Shown: positions 36,036-44,603, numbered from the stretch's first letter. The stretch: DNA of 64,000 bases from Runella sp. SP2 (GCF_003711225.1 NZ_CP031030.1:6871501-6935500); one strand, 5' to 3'. Numbers and translations: made by a program. Notes: generated from the letters alone by a model not told the origin.

Positions 36036-37493
36036 ATGAATAAGAACGAATTTTTTGAAAGCCGTCTGAATGTCAACCGTCGGCATTTTATGGGAAAAAT
36101 GGCGGCGGGGATTGGTAGTGTTGCGCTGGGGTCTTTGCTTGTTCCTGATTTGTTTAAGGGGGCAGGTGATGATTCTGAAGAACTGCCTTTGGGGGTTGCT
36201 CAGTTTGCACCCAAGGCAAAACGAGTCATTTATTTGTTCCAAAACGGGGCTCCATCTCAGTACGAAAGCTTTGAATACAAGCCGTTGCTCAATAAAATGG
36301 CAGGCGAAGAACTCCCCGCCTCGATACGGATGGGACAACGCCTGACGGGAATGACGGCCAACCAAGCCAAGTTTCCGTTGGTTGGGTCTTATTTTAAGTT
36401 TGCACAACATGGGCAGTCGGGAATGTGGATGAGCGAGTTGTTTCCCAACATTGCCAATATTGCCGACGACCTCTGCATGATTAAAACCATGAACACCGAG
36501 GCCATCAACCATGACCCTGCACTCACTTTTATGCAAACAGGTGCGCAACAAGGTAACCGCCCTAGCATGGGGTCTTGGGTGAGCTATGGTTTGGGTAGTG
36601 AAAATAAAAACTTACCTGCGTTTTCGGTGTTGCTATCGCGCGGGAAGGGAAATGGACAAGGGGTGTATTCAAAACTTTGGTCCAACGGATTTTTGGATTC
36701 GACGCACCAAGGTGTGGTATTTAGTAGCGGCGAAGACCCGATTTTGTACCTCAATAACCCCGCAAATTCTGACCGAGCGTCGCACCGCAAAATGCTGGAT
36801 AATCTGGCAGAACTGAACAACATGGCGTTCGACGATTTTGGCGACCCCGAAATCAAAGCCAAAGTGCAGCAGTACGAAATGGCGTATCGGATGCAAACCG
36901 CCGTTCCTGAGTTGACAGATTTGAGCAAGGAACCTGACCACATTGTAAAAATGTACGGCCCAGAGTGCTTGGTACCAGGGACGTTTGCCGCCAATTGCTT
37001 GTTGGCACGTAAACTTTCGGAAGCAGGGGTACGTTTTGTGCAATTGTATCACCAAGGTTGGGATCAGCACGGAAACATGGTAGGAGAGATGCCATTGCAA
37101 GCCAAAGATACCGACCGTGCTTCGGCGGCCTTGATTACCGATTTGAAACAACGTGGCTTGCTCGACGAAACATTGGTGATTTGGGGAGGTGAGTTTGGGC
37201 GTACCAATTACGGTCAAGGGACTTCAACCAAAGACAACTACGGCCGAGACCACCATCCACGGGCGTATTGCACGTTCATGGCGGGGGGAGGCGTAAAACC
37301 TGGAACGGTCTATGGCCAAACGGATGACTTTGGGTACAACATCGTGCGTGACCCCGTTCATATCAATGATTTTCACGCGACGGTGATGCACTTGATGGGT
37401 ATCAATCACGAAAAGCTTACCTATAAGCACCTTGGCCGCCGCTATCGCCTGACCGACTTGGCTGGGAAAGTATTGCCTGGGCTAATTGCGTAA
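36036..37493 (+). CDS. DUF1501 family protein, Tat-exported
   Basis: 485 residues. Twin-arginine signal NVNRRHFMGKMAAGIGSVALGSLL. DUF1501 proteins have an alkaline-phosphatase/sulfatase-like fold: VIYLFQNGAPSQYESFEYKP, HDPALTFMQTGAQQGNRPSMGSWVSYGLG, VRFVQLYHQGWDQHGN, VIWGGEFGRTNYGQGTSTKDNYGRDHHPRAYCTFMAGGGVKPG. Conserved His/Asp suggest a metal-dependent hydrolase, substrate unknown. 33 bp after the cytochrome gene, its standard operon partner. Confidence 0.9.
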   Translation: MNKNEFFESRLNVNRRHFMGKMAAGIGSVALGSLLVPDLFKGAGDDSEELPLGVAQFAPKAKRVIYLFQNGAPSQYESFEYKPLLNKMAGEELPASIRMGQRLTGMTANQAKFPLVGSYFKFAQHGQSGMWMSELFPNIANIADDLCMIKTMNTEAINHDPALTFMQTGAQQGNRPSMGSWVSYGLGSENKNLPAFSVLLSRGKGNGQGVYSKLWSNGFLDSTHQGVVFSSGEDPILYLNNPANSDRASHRKMLDNLAELNNMAFDDFGDPEIKAKVQQYEMAYRMQTAVPELTDLSKEPDHIVKMYGPECLVPGTFAANCLLARKLSEAGVRFVQLYHQGWDQHGNMVGEMPLQAKDTDRASAALITDLKQRGLLDETLVIWGGEFGRTNYGQGTSTKDNYGRDHHPRAYCTFMAGGGVKPGTVYGQTDDFGYNIVRDPVHINDFHATVMHLMGINHEKLTYKHLGRRYRLTDLAGKVLPGLIA

Positions 37494-37514
37494 TTGGCTG
37501 GAAGCCTGTTAATA

Positions 37515-37543
37515 GTCGTCGCTCGCAGGATTCGAGCGACGAC
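37515..37543 (+). other. Intra-operon hairpin between DUF1501 and cytochrome genes
   Basis: GTCGTCGCTCG (37515-37525) pairs perfectly with CGAGCGACGAC (37533-37543), 7-base loop. No T-run, so an mRNA-stabilising or processing structure is likelier than a terminator. Confidence 0.6.
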
Positions 37544-37586
37544 CTTAAAATTCGACATTCTGCCCTCTAACCTCGACACTTAAAAA

Positions 37587-39728
37587 ATGTTTCGTTTCCA
37601 AACCCTTCTATCTTATTTACTGGTTGGTCTTCATGTATTATTGTTGTTTTTATTGATTTTTCAGGAAAAAGTCATGCTGCCCGTTTGGCTTCAGCCCGTC
37701 GGGCGAATGCACCCGATGGTGCTGCACTTGCCCATTGGTCTATTGGTCATTGTGGGGCTACTTTGGCTTTTTAAGCGGGAGTTTGCGGGGGAAAGCTTTG
37801 AGAAACTCATGAAATTTATCTTGGGCATAACGGCTTTGTCGGCCGCAGCAGCGGCGTTGATGGGTTTCTTTTTGTCAAGAGAAGAAGGCTACACCGCCGA
37901 CGTACTCAGTTGGCACAAATACACGGGCATTGGGTTGAGTTTCTTGTGCTATGGGCTGTGGGCCTTGTACCAGACTGCGCAAGAACAGCGTCTTTTTACG
38001 CCACTTTTGGGGCTTAGCGCCGTGGCAATGTTTGTGACGGGGCACTTTGGAGCTAGTTTGACCCACGGCGAAGATTACCTGTTTCCCAATGCCGACGCAG
38101 CCTCGCAGTTGACTTTTACGGACGACACCCCTGTCTTTGAAGCCGCGATTCAACCCATTTTGAAAGCCAAATGCTACCAATGCCATAACGAACAAAAAAC
38201 CAAAGGAGAGCTGTTGATGACCACCCTTGCGGGCTTGCTCAAAGGAGGGAAAAATGGGCCGATATGGGTAGCTGGTGATGCGTTAAAAAGTCACCTTATC
38301 CAACGCGCTAATTTGCCATTGGAAGATAAAAAACACATGCCACCCAAAGGCAAAGCGCAGTTGGAAGCTGATGAAATTGGCCTACTAACGGCTTGGATTA
38401 ACGCGGGAGCTAATACCAAACAGAAGGTGGGGCAGTTGGCTGCAAATGATCCCATTAGGGCTTTTTTGAATAATGAAAAAAGTGCCGAGACTCAAGTAGC
38501 CAAGTACGATTTTGAGCCTGCTAGTGAAGAAACGATTGAAAAGCTAAACACTCCTTTCCGTGTTATTTTTCCGATTGCGAACGGCTCACCCGCCTTACAT
38601 ACCGATTTCTTTGTGCGTCAGGCTTACAAACAAGAGCAGTTGGGGGAATTGTCCGAAATTAAAGACCAGTTGGTGGCATTGAATTTGTCAAATATGCCCG
38701 TCAAAAACGAAGACCTGAAAACCATCGGGCAGTTTGAACAACTTGAAAAATTGGTGTTAAACAATACCGATATTACCGACGCGACTTTGTCGAATTTGCA
38801 ATCGTTGACCAAATTGAAGTCGTTGTCTCTTTCAGGAACGAAACAGACAAAAACAGGCATGGCGGCATTGGCAAAACTTCCAGCCCTTAAAGAGGTGTTT
38901 ATTTGGAATACCCCTATTTCGGAGGCCGAAGCCAAAGAACTTCAAAAGCAATACCCTGCCATTCGCTTTGAAATGGGGTACGTACCTACCGATGCCGAAA
39001 AATTGAAGCTCAACCCTCCTGTACTGGTCAACGAAAATTTGGTTCTAACCAACGCAACTCCCGTTTCGTTTAAGCACCCTCTCAAAGGTGTTACCATTCG
39101 TTATACGACCGACGGAACCTTGCCTGATTCGCTGACGGCACCAGCTTATCAAAAACCGTTTGCGCTGAACGGCTACACCATCGTAAAAGCACGCGCTGTA
39201 AAAGATAAATGGTACGCCAGTGATATAGTCGAATACACTTTTTTCAAAGGAGGATACCGCCCGAAAACGGTGGAATTGCTCAATGAGCCTAATCCACAAT
39301 ACATGGGAGAAGGAGGTGGAACATTGGTAAACTTTAAAAAAGGGGAGGCCAACGACTTTAAAAACAAAGCGTGGCTGGGCTACCGAGAGAAGCCGTTGGA
39401 AGCACTTTTTGTATTTGATAAACCAACGCCCGTCAAATCAGCGATGTTGAGTATTGGGCGAAATATTGGTGGCTATATCTTTCCACCAGCGTCGATAGAA
39501 GTGTGGGCAGGAAACGACCGTACTCAACTCCAATTGATGCAAAAACTGAGCCCTGTGCAACCTACTAAGGATGAGTCGCCTCGAATAGAAGCCATTGAGA
39601 TGAAGCTGAAGGAAGGTAATTATACTGTTATCAAAGTGATTGCCCGCCCCGTGGCTAAGCTTCCCGAATGGCACGGCGGTAAAGGACAGCCCGCATGGGT
39701 GTTTGTGGACGAAGTATTTTTTAATTGA
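37587..39728 (+). CDS. DUF2231-cytochrome c-LRR membrane protein
   Basis: 713 residues with a modular build: five membrane spans in the first 160 residues (DUF2231-like; RMHPMVLHLPIGLLVIVGLLWLF is the hallmark), a PSCyt1-type heme site C196xxC199H200 in KCYQCHNEQKTKGELLM, a leucine-rich repeat stretch at about 360-460 (LEKLVLNNTDITDATLSNL, LKSLSLSGT), a chitobiase/FN3-like beta domain (IRYTTDGTLPDS) and a C-terminal discoidin-like beta domain. Anchored in the inner membrane with an extracytoplasmic heme. Third gene of the planctomycete-type cluster; a partner for electron transfer to the upstream proteins is a reasonable inference. Confidence 0.85.
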   Translation: MFRFQTLLSYLLVGLHVLLLFLLIFQEKVMLPVWLQPVGRMHPMVLHLPIGLLVIVGLLWLFKREFAGESFEKLMKFILGITALSAAAAALMGFFLSREEGYTADVLSWHKYTGIGLSFLCYGLWALYQTAQEQRLFTPLLGLSAVAMFVTGHFGASLTHGEDYLFPNADAASQLTFTDDTPVFEAAIQPILKAKCYQCHNEQKTKGELLMTTLAGLLKGGKNGPIWVAGDALKSHLIQRANLPLEDKKHMPPKGKAQLEADEIGLLTAWINAGANTKQKVGQLAANDPIRAFLNNEKSAETQVAKYDFEPASEETIEKLNTPFRVIFPIANGSPALHTDFFVRQAYKQEQLGELSEIKDQLVALNLSNMPVKNEDLKTIGQFEQLEKLVLNNTDITDATLSNLQSLTKLKSLSLSGTKQTKTGMAALAKLPALKEVFIWNTPISEAEAKELQKQYPAIRFEMGYVPTDAEKLKLNPPVLVNENLVLTNATPVSFKHPLKGVTIRYTTDGTLPDSLTAPAYQKPFALNGYTIVKARAVKDKWYASDIVEYTFFKGGYRPKTVELLNEPNPQYMGEGGGTLVNFKKGEANDFKNKAWLGYREKPLEALFVFDKPTPVKSAMLSIGRNIGGYIFPPASIEVWAGNDRTQLQLMQKLSPVQPTKDESPRIEAIEMKLKEGNYTVIKVIARPVAKLPEWHGGKGQPAWVFVDEVFFN

Positions 39729-39767
39729 GTACGTATCGTTTTATTTGTAACGTAAACCCTTTTACCT

Positions 39768-40313
39768 ATGAAAAAAGCCCTCAAATGGATAGGCATCGTG
39801 ATTGGTGCACTAGCAGTAGTGTTGTTTATTGCATTTAAGTTTATGCAAGCAAATACCAAAAAAGCCAGCCCAGAAGCAACGGTTAATTACAAAAAAGACG
39901 ATACCGAAGTGTCGGTGTTTTATTGTCGGCCTTCTAAAAGAGAACGTGAGATTTTTGGTGAATTGGTACCTTATGGTAAAGTATGGCGTACGGGCGCCAA
40001 CGAAGCCACGACCTTTACCACCAACAAAGACTTAACCATTGCAGGTAAAACCCTACCAGCAGGAAAATATACCCTTTGGACGATTCCTCAAGAAGACAAA
40101 TGGACAGTTATCTTCAACAATAAAATGTACGATTGGGGGGTAAGTTTCGGAGGAGAAGCAAGCCGTGAGGAAAGTGCAGACGTTCTTCAAGTAGATGTGC
40201 CTGTCACTATATCTTCGATTCCAGTAGAAAAATTTGAAATTTCATTTGACGAAAATCAACCTGCTCTTGTCTTGGAGTGGGATATCACCAAAGTGGTCGT
40301 CCCTTTTAAATAA
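39768..40313 (+). CDS. DUF2911 family protein
   Basis: 181 residues. One N-terminal membrane anchor (ALKWIGIVIGALAVVLFIAFKFM), then the DUF2911 beta-sandwich: VSVFYCRPSKREREIFGELVPYGKVWRTGANEATTFTTNKDLTIAGKTLPAGKYTLWTIPQ is the family core. Typical of Bacteroidota; function unknown. 39 bp after the cytochrome gene and possibly in the same transcript; converges on DUF2141. Confidence 0.9.
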   Translation: MKKALKWIGIVIGALAVVLFIAFKFMQANTKKASPEATVNYKKDDTEVSVFYCRPSKREREIFGELVPYGKVWRTGANEATTFTTNKDLTIAGKTLPAGKYTLWTIPQEDKWTVIFNNKMYDWGVSFGGEASREESADVLQVDVPVTISSIPVEKFEISFDENQPALVLEWDITKVVVPFK

Positions 40314-40314
40314 C

Positions 40315-40932
40315 CTAGTCAATGAGCTTGATTTTCTGACGGTTTTGGGGGCTGTTTTCCTTGATTTCAATGGCACAGTCCTCAAAACTTGGTGCAGAAA
40401 GAATCGGCCTAAAATTCTTACTAAACCCAAAAGGTTCTTTGGGATAGCCTACCAAGTTTTTATCAAGTTTGCCATTGTCATTGAGGTCGTGATAGACCGC
40501 AATGACGTATCTTCCTGCGGGTAAACCCACGACCACTTGCTGTGTGGTTGCTGCGGTAATCGGTACTACTTTAAAGAAATCTGGCTTTGCTTTTGGTCCC
40601 GTAAAAGGATTTCCTTCCCGAAAAATTCCGATGCGAAGGCTTCCCTTCGTTTGTGTAATATTGGATACATCCACAGAAACCGAAATAGTGTTTTGATTGT
40701 GTGGCTGGTTGCTCTCCTCGTGTGGCTGGTTGCTCTCCTCGTGTGGCTGGTTGCTCTCCTCGTGTGGCTGGTTGCTCTCCCCGTGTAGCTGGTTGCTCAC
40801 AACCAGCTTAAAACTCGCAATAGCATTCCGAGAGATTTTATTCGTGGCCGATTGAATTGAAAACAGGGCAAAAAGAAGAATTACAAGAAGATTTTGCATG
40901 GGATAACGGTGGAGATGGTTTATTGTTTTCAT
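40315..40932 (-). CDS. DUF2141 family protein with heptapeptide repeats
   Basis: 205 residues from ATG at 40932; an inner ATG at 40899 would shorten the positively charged n-region of the signal peptide (LLVILLFALFSIQSA). Residues 51-78 are four copies of (G/E)ESNQPH. From residue 82 on is the DUF2141 beta domain: GSLRIGIFREGNPF, GLPAGRYVIAVYHDLNDNGKLDKNLVGYPKEPFGFSKN, in which DLNDNGKLDKN resembles a calcium loop. Exported; function unknown. The repeat is encoded by a 21-bp minisatellite and lies in an apparently unstructured spacer before the domain. Confidence 0.85.
   Translation of the reverse strand: MKTINHLHRYPMQNLLVILLFALFSIQSATNKISRNAIASFKLVVSNQLHGESNQPHEESNQPHEESNQPHEESNQPHNQNTISVSVDVSNITQTKGSLRIGIFREGNPFTGPKAKPDFFKVVPITAATTQQVVVGLPAGRYVIAVYHDLNDNGKLDKNLVGYPKEPFGFSKNFRPILSAPSFEDCAIEIKENSPQNRQKIKLID
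40699..40800 (-). repeat. 21-bp coding minisatellite (four full copies plus partial)
   Basis: Perfect 21-bp units at 40699, 40720 and 40741, a one-base variant at 40762 and a diverged partial copy from 40783. In frame, so copy-number change alters the protein by 7 residues per unit without frameshift. Confidence 0.95.
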
Positions 40933-40966
40933 CCTAATTTTTATAACTTAAATGTAAACCAGAAGG

Positions 40967-40997
40967 TTTGCAATTCGTTGCGAATTGTCTATACTTG
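40967..40997 (+). promoter_or_regulatory. Promoter of the sugar transporter with embedded palindromic operator
   Basis: TTTG at 40967-40970, exactly 19 bp, then TATACTTG at 40990-40997 (one base from TAnnTTTG). The spacer holds a perfect palindrome CAATTCGTTGCGAATTG (40971-40987), 7-bp arms around TTG, where a bound repressor would block polymerase. Confidence 0.65.
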
Positions 40998-41029
40998 CAG
41001 AAATACTTGATTTTAAACTTAACCTAGTG

Positions 41030-42496
41030 ATGAAAGAAAAACCCAATTTAAGTTTTTGGCAAATTTGGAACATGAGTTTCGGATTTTTGGGAATTCAGTA
41101 CGGCTTTGGATTACAGCAGGCCAACATGAGTCCCATCTTCCGATACCTCGGTGCCGACGAAGCTTCAATCCCTGGCCTTTGGCTTGCAGGCCCACTCACA
41201 GGGCTATTACTTCAACCGATTATTGGCGCAGTATCCGACCGTAGTTGGTCACCCAAATGGGGCCGTCGTCGTCCGTTTATTTTGGTAGGTGCCCTTGTTG
41301 GAAGCCTTGCCATGATTCTCATGCCAAACTCTTCGGCCGTATGGATGGCGGCAGGGTTGATGTGGATGCTCGATGCGGGTCTCAACTCGGCCATGGAGCC
41401 TTTCCGCGCTTTTGTGGGTGACATGCTCAACGAAAAACAACGTCCCGTAGGTTTTGCCGTACAATCGTTTTTTGTTGGTTTTGGACAAACCCTCGCCAAC
41501 CTCATGCCGTACATTTTGCCGTTGCTAGGCATTTCGATGGTGCTCAGTGATGAACAACTAGCCAACGGTATTCCCAATTCGGTACGTTATCCTTTTTACA
41601 TTGGAGCTGCTTCTATTTTATTAGCGGTATTTTGGACCATGCGGACTACCAAAGAGTATCCCCCTGAAAACGATGACTATAAAAAAGAACACGTTTTTAC
41701 GGAAGAAGAGAAAAAGTCTATTTCCTTTTGGCACCTATCGCTTGCCGTGGGAGCCGCTATTTTGGGCTTCGGATTCGCCTATTTTTCAGGAGGGTTGGCA
41801 ACGGGGCTTCAGTGGGGATTAGGAATTTTAATCGGAGGCTATTTGATTTTGATGCTGCCTGTGTTTAAAGAAATTTTAGCGCCTTTGTCGTCGATGCCTA
41901 CCGTCATGCGTCAGCTTTGGTGGGTGAAATTCTTTACGTGGTATGGACTTCCGTTGATGTGGCAATATTTATCGCTTTCTGTGGCCAAATACGCGTTCAA
42001 CGCGCCCGATGCCGTTTCTAATCCTACGGGTTTTGAGGAAGGAACGAAGTGGGGTGGTTTGTGTTTTGCCATGTTTAGCGTATCCTGCGCCGTGATTTCG
42101 TTTTTTATTCCTCGTATTGTAAAAATCGTGGGTAGCTCGCGCGGAACGCACGCATTATTTCTGGTTCTTGGGGCGATGGGCTTTTTTATGACATTACTTT
42201 CCAACGATAAAATGGTCTATCTCGCAGGAATGACCATTATTGGTTTGATGTGGGGTTCTATCATGTCAATGCCTTACTTGATGCTAGCCGCAGCCGTTCC
42301 TAAAGAAAAAATGGGTGTATATATGGGGATTTTCAATGGCTTTATTTGCGTGCCTCAATTCATCGGTATGTTGACTGTACCCATTTTCTACAAAACTCTC
42401 CTTGGCGATGACCCACGCAATGCCCTTGTATTAGCGGGTGTGTGTATGCTACTGGCAGCAGGGTCTTGTTTTTTGGTAAAAGAACAAAAAGCGTAG
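41030..42496 (+). CDS. SLC45-like MFS sugar transporter
   Basis: ATG at 41030 gives 488 residues, 12 membrane spans. LSFWQIWNMSFGFLGIQYGFGLQQANMSPIF is typical of the sucrose/maltose transporter clade, and DRSWSPKWGRRRPFI carries the (R/K)WGRRRP signature of SLC45/plant SUT proteins between helices 2 and 3. Probably a proton-coupled disaccharide or glucoside importer; exact sugar unknown. Controlled by the promoter and palindrome just upstream. No glucosidase is adjacent, which is unusual for bacterial members. Confidence 0.88.
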   Translation: MKEKPNLSFWQIWNMSFGFLGIQYGFGLQQANMSPIFRYLGADEASIPGLWLAGPLTGLLLQPIIGAVSDRSWSPKWGRRRPFILVGALVGSLAMILMPNSSAVWMAAGLMWMLDAGLNSAMEPFRAFVGDMLNEKQRPVGFAVQSFFVGFGQTLANLMPYILPLLGISMVLSDEQLANGIPNSVRYPFYIGAASILLAVFWTMRTTKEYPPENDDYKKEHVFTEEEKKSISFWHLSLAVGAAILGFGFAYFSGGLATGLQWGLGILIGGYLILMLPVFKEILAPLSSMPTVMRQLWWVKFFTWYGLPLMWQYLSLSVAKYAFNAPDAVSNPTGFEEGTKWGGLCFAMFSVSCAVISFFIPRIVKIVGSSRGTHALFLVLGAMGFFMTLLSNDKMVYLAGMTIIGLMWGSIMSMPYLMLAAAVPKEKMGVYMGIFNGFICVPQFIGMLTVPIFYKTLLGDDPRNALVLAGVCMLLAAGSCFLVKEQKA

Positions 42497-42562
42497 AACG
42501 AATTAGAAATGAGGGAATTAGGAATTATGAATGAGTGAAATAACGCGAACTTTTCAAGAAAT

Positions 42563-42666
42563 GTGCCTATAGGCACTACCTATTTGTAGTGATAGGGATC
42601 TATTTTCTTATTTTAGTGTGCCGTAGGTACACAACATCGCTTACAAGTGGTGTACCTACGGCACAC
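42563..42666. repeat. REP-like palindromic elements
   Basis: Two units. GTGCCTATAGGCAC (42563-42576) is a perfect 14-bp palindrome. GTGTGCCGTAGGTACAC (42616-42632) is the exact inverse of 42650-42666, a 17-bp stem with a 17-base loop. Between them ACTAC/GTAGT also pairs. Confidence 0.7.
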
Positions 42667-42690
42667 AAGATTGGATGAATCCTCATTGTT

Positions 42691-42716
42691 CTACAAATGT
42701 TAAGCCTCTATGAGGC
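42691..42716 (-). repeat. Dispersed short repeat, copy A (GCCTC..GAGGC family)
   Basis: On the minus strand: a GCCTC-AT-AGAGGC mini-hairpin followed by TTAACATTTGTAG. The same layout and nearly the same bases recur at 50515-50542 and 50564-50590. Confidence 0.65.
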
Positions 42717-42760
42717 ACAAAACCAAGCACTTATCTTGAAAAGCTCGCGTTAAAACAGAG

Positions 42761-42804
42761 AGGGGTCTTGAAACTCAAAGCTGAGTTTCAAGACCCCTTT
42801 TTTT
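42761..42804 (+). terminator. Strong intrinsic terminator
   Basis: A perfect 17-bp stem (42761-42777 with 42782-42798) with a 4-base AAGC loop, ending in about nine T residues on the plus strand. It lies 265 bp after the sugar transporter, oddly far for that gene. Confidence 0.85.
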
Positions 42805-42810
42805 ATCGCT

Positions 42811-42834
42811 TGTCCCAAACTGCAATTTGGGACA
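42811..42834. repeat. Palindromic element TGTCCCAAA..TTTGGGACA
   Basis: Perfect 9-bp arms with a 6-base loop, 30 bp downstream of the beta-barrel gene on the minus strand. No T-run on either side, so probably a REP-type unit rather than a terminator. Confidence 0.55.
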
Positions 42835-42864
42835 GAAAAGGCTTCGCGTCTCTGACGCAAAATT

Positions 42865-43548
42865 CTATTTCTTCCCGAAGTTATAGCCTAAGGTCACAAA
42901 GAAAATTTTTGACTCTGTGTTGGCATAAGGTTTTACGCCATTTTCTGAAAAATCAGGATTCAAAAAATCATTGAGGTAATACTGCACTTTCAATCCAAAA
43001 CCTTGTTTGGTTTGAAATCCTGCAAAAACGGCAGGCATAAAAGGGTTAGACCGATTGCTAAACCACTCGTTGAACTTATCAACTTTTTCCCCGTTAATAA
43101 ATGTTTTTTGCTTGAAGTTAATAGCATACGCAGCTTCGGCACCGCCATAGACATAGAACTTGCGAAGGTCACCGATTTTGATGCCTACAGGAACCCCCAA
43201 CGCGTACACACGTTGTTTGTATTTAAAGACGTCGGTTTTGACGGTGCCAACGATTGTTTCTTCGGTAATCATTCCAATGTTAGTCAAATTTAAACCCGCA
43301 AAAAGGCCCAAGTGGTTGCCTAAATCGACGTTGGCATTGGTACCAATGTTGACAAACATGGTAAAACGTGGGATAGAAGATACCTCTTCACCGTCGCGGG
43401 TAACTTGGGCAAATGAGAGCAAGCTAGCATTTCCTCCTTTGGTATAATATACTTTGGAGTTATTTTTTTTCTCAGAATAATTGTCTGAGTCTTGAGCGAA
43501 AGCACTGAATGAAGCAGCGAAGGCGAGGGCGAAGATGAACGTTTTCAT
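42865..43548 (-). CDS. Outer-membrane beta-barrel protein
   Basis: ATG at 43548, 227 residues. Signal peptide MKTFIFALAFAASFSAFAQ; the rest has barrel character (VDLGNHLGLFAGLNLTNIGMI, KFYVYGGAEAAYAINFKQK, GFGLKVQYYLNDFLNPDF) and ends FVTLGYNFGKK. About eight strands, similar in size to OmpW/PorT-type barrels of Bacteroidota. No specific role recognised. Single gene; 237 bp separates it from the divergent YceD operon. Confidence 0.82.
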   Translation of the reverse strand: MKTFIFALAFAASFSAFAQDSDNYSEKKNNSKVYYTKGGNASLLSFAQVTRDGEEVSSIPRFTMFVNIGTNANVDLGNHLGLFAGLNLTNIGMITEETIVGTVKTDVFKYKQRVYALGVPVGIKIGDLRKFYVYGGAEAAYAINFKQKTFINGEKVDKFNEWFSNRSNPFMPAVFAGFQTKQGFGLKVQYYLNDFLNPDFSENGVKPYANTESKIFFVTLGYNFGKK

Positions 43549-43734
43549 GGCTATAAATTTGTTTAGTTTAAGAACTGATTTCGATAGCAAGATGCAGCAA
43601 TGACCCCAAAAAGTTGCGCGATTAGGATAAACGGAACGATTTACGGGATAAGTGGTTTATAATGTAGTTGGAAGAAAAGAAGGCAGCTGGCTTTTGGAAA
43701 AAACCTTTAAAAAACAGCAGAAACTTTTTTTGAC

Positions 43735-43765
43735 TTGTGAATATTAATAATTAATTCTAACTTTG
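43735..43765 (+). promoter_or_regulatory. Promoter of the YceD-rpmF-fatty acid operon
   Basis: TTG at 43735-43737, 20 bp, then a perfect -7 TAACTTTG at 43758-43765. Transcription would start about 14 bases before the GTG start of the YceD gene. Confidence 0.65.
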
Positions 43766-43785
43766 CAGCCCATTTTGATAGAGAA

Positions 43786-44331
43786 GTGAAAGCGCTAACA
43801 CAGTACGACATAGACATTTACGGCTTAAAAGAGAAGCAATACGTTTACGATTTTGAGTCGAGAAGCGAGTTTTTTGAAGAACTGGAGCAAGAACTCATTG
43901 AAAATGGGCATTTTAAGACCCATTTGACGCTGGATAAATCTGCTACGATGCTGATTCTTAATTTTCACATCGTAGGAAACGTAGAATTAGTGTGTGATCG
44001 TAGTCTTGAGACGTTTGAAGAGCCTTTAGACATTCAAGAACGGCTAATTCTCAAGTACGGCGACCACAACGAACAGCTTTCGGACGAAATCGAGTTAATT
44101 CGTCAAGATACGGTTCGCATCAACGTCGCTAGTCATATTTTTGAGTACATCGCATTGGCGTTGCCAATGAAAAAACTTCATCCTCGGTTCCGAACCGACG
44201 AAGAAGAGTTGGAAGACGAAGATGAAATTGAGGGAGTTTTGGTGTATCAAACCCCAGAGGAAGAGACACCCGAAGAGCCCGATGAGGAAGACCCACGCTG
44301 GGCGGCCCTAAGAAAGCTGAAAGGCAATTAA
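43786..44331 (+). CDS. YceD/DUF177 family protein
   Basis: 181 residues from a GTG at 43786, right after the promoter. DUF177 core: LTLDKSATMLILNFHIVGNVELVCDRSLETFEEPLDIQERLILKYG and INVASHIFEYIALALPMKKLHP; the Cys of LVCDRS is the family mark. C-terminal part is very acidic (DEEELEDEDEIEG). YceD is linked genetically to 23S rRNA maturation and is nearly always encoded directly before rpmF, as here. Confidence 0.93.
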   Translation: MKALTQYDIDIYGLKEKQYVYDFESRSEFFEELEQELIENGHFKTHLTLDKSATMLILNFHIVGNVELVCDRSLETFEEPLDIQERLILKYGDHNEQLSDEIELIRQDTVRINVASHIFEYIALALPMKKLHPRFRTDEEELEDEDEIEGVLVYQTPEEETPEEPDEEDPRWAALRKLKGN

Positions 44332-44391
44332 TACGCACTTTTTTAAGTATTTATAAATAGAAAACGAACAATCAATTAACGACATAAGGTA

Positions 44392-44583
44392 ATGGCACAT
44401 CCCAAACGAAGACACTCAAGCACACGCCGTGACAAGCGCCGTACGCACGACGCATTGACGGGCAAGGCACTTTCTACTGACCCAACAACAGGCGAAGTAC
44501 ACGTAATGCACCGCGCCCACGTTTTTGAGGGTAATTTGGTTTATAAAGGCAAAGTAGTAGTAGAAGGCTACGCAAAAGTCTAG
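44392..44583 (+). CDS. rpmF: 50S ribosomal protein L32
   Basis: 63 residues; MAHPKRRHSSTRRDKRRTHD is the L32 start. It lacks the zinc-binding Cys pairs of some L32 forms: it is a Cys-free type. 60 bp after the YceD gene, followed by a strong hairpin before plsX. Confidence 0.98.
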   Translation: MAHPKRRHSSTRRDKRRTHDALTGKALSTDPTTGEVHVMHRAHVFEGNLVYKGKVVVEGYAKV

Positions 44584-44603
44584 TTTATAAAGCATTGTAT
44601 ATG

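Larger units (their letters stand above)
42497..42864. other. Intergenic region packed with inverted repeats
   Basis: 368 bp without a gene. It begins with imperfect GAATTAG-type short repeats (42499-42537), then carries five separate hairpin-forming units between 42563 and 42834, including a strong terminator. The units are listed separately. Confidence 0.8.

Noticed and set aside
40699-40800. CRISPR array
   Set aside because: Units are contiguous 21-bp repeats without spacers, in frame inside a coding gene.
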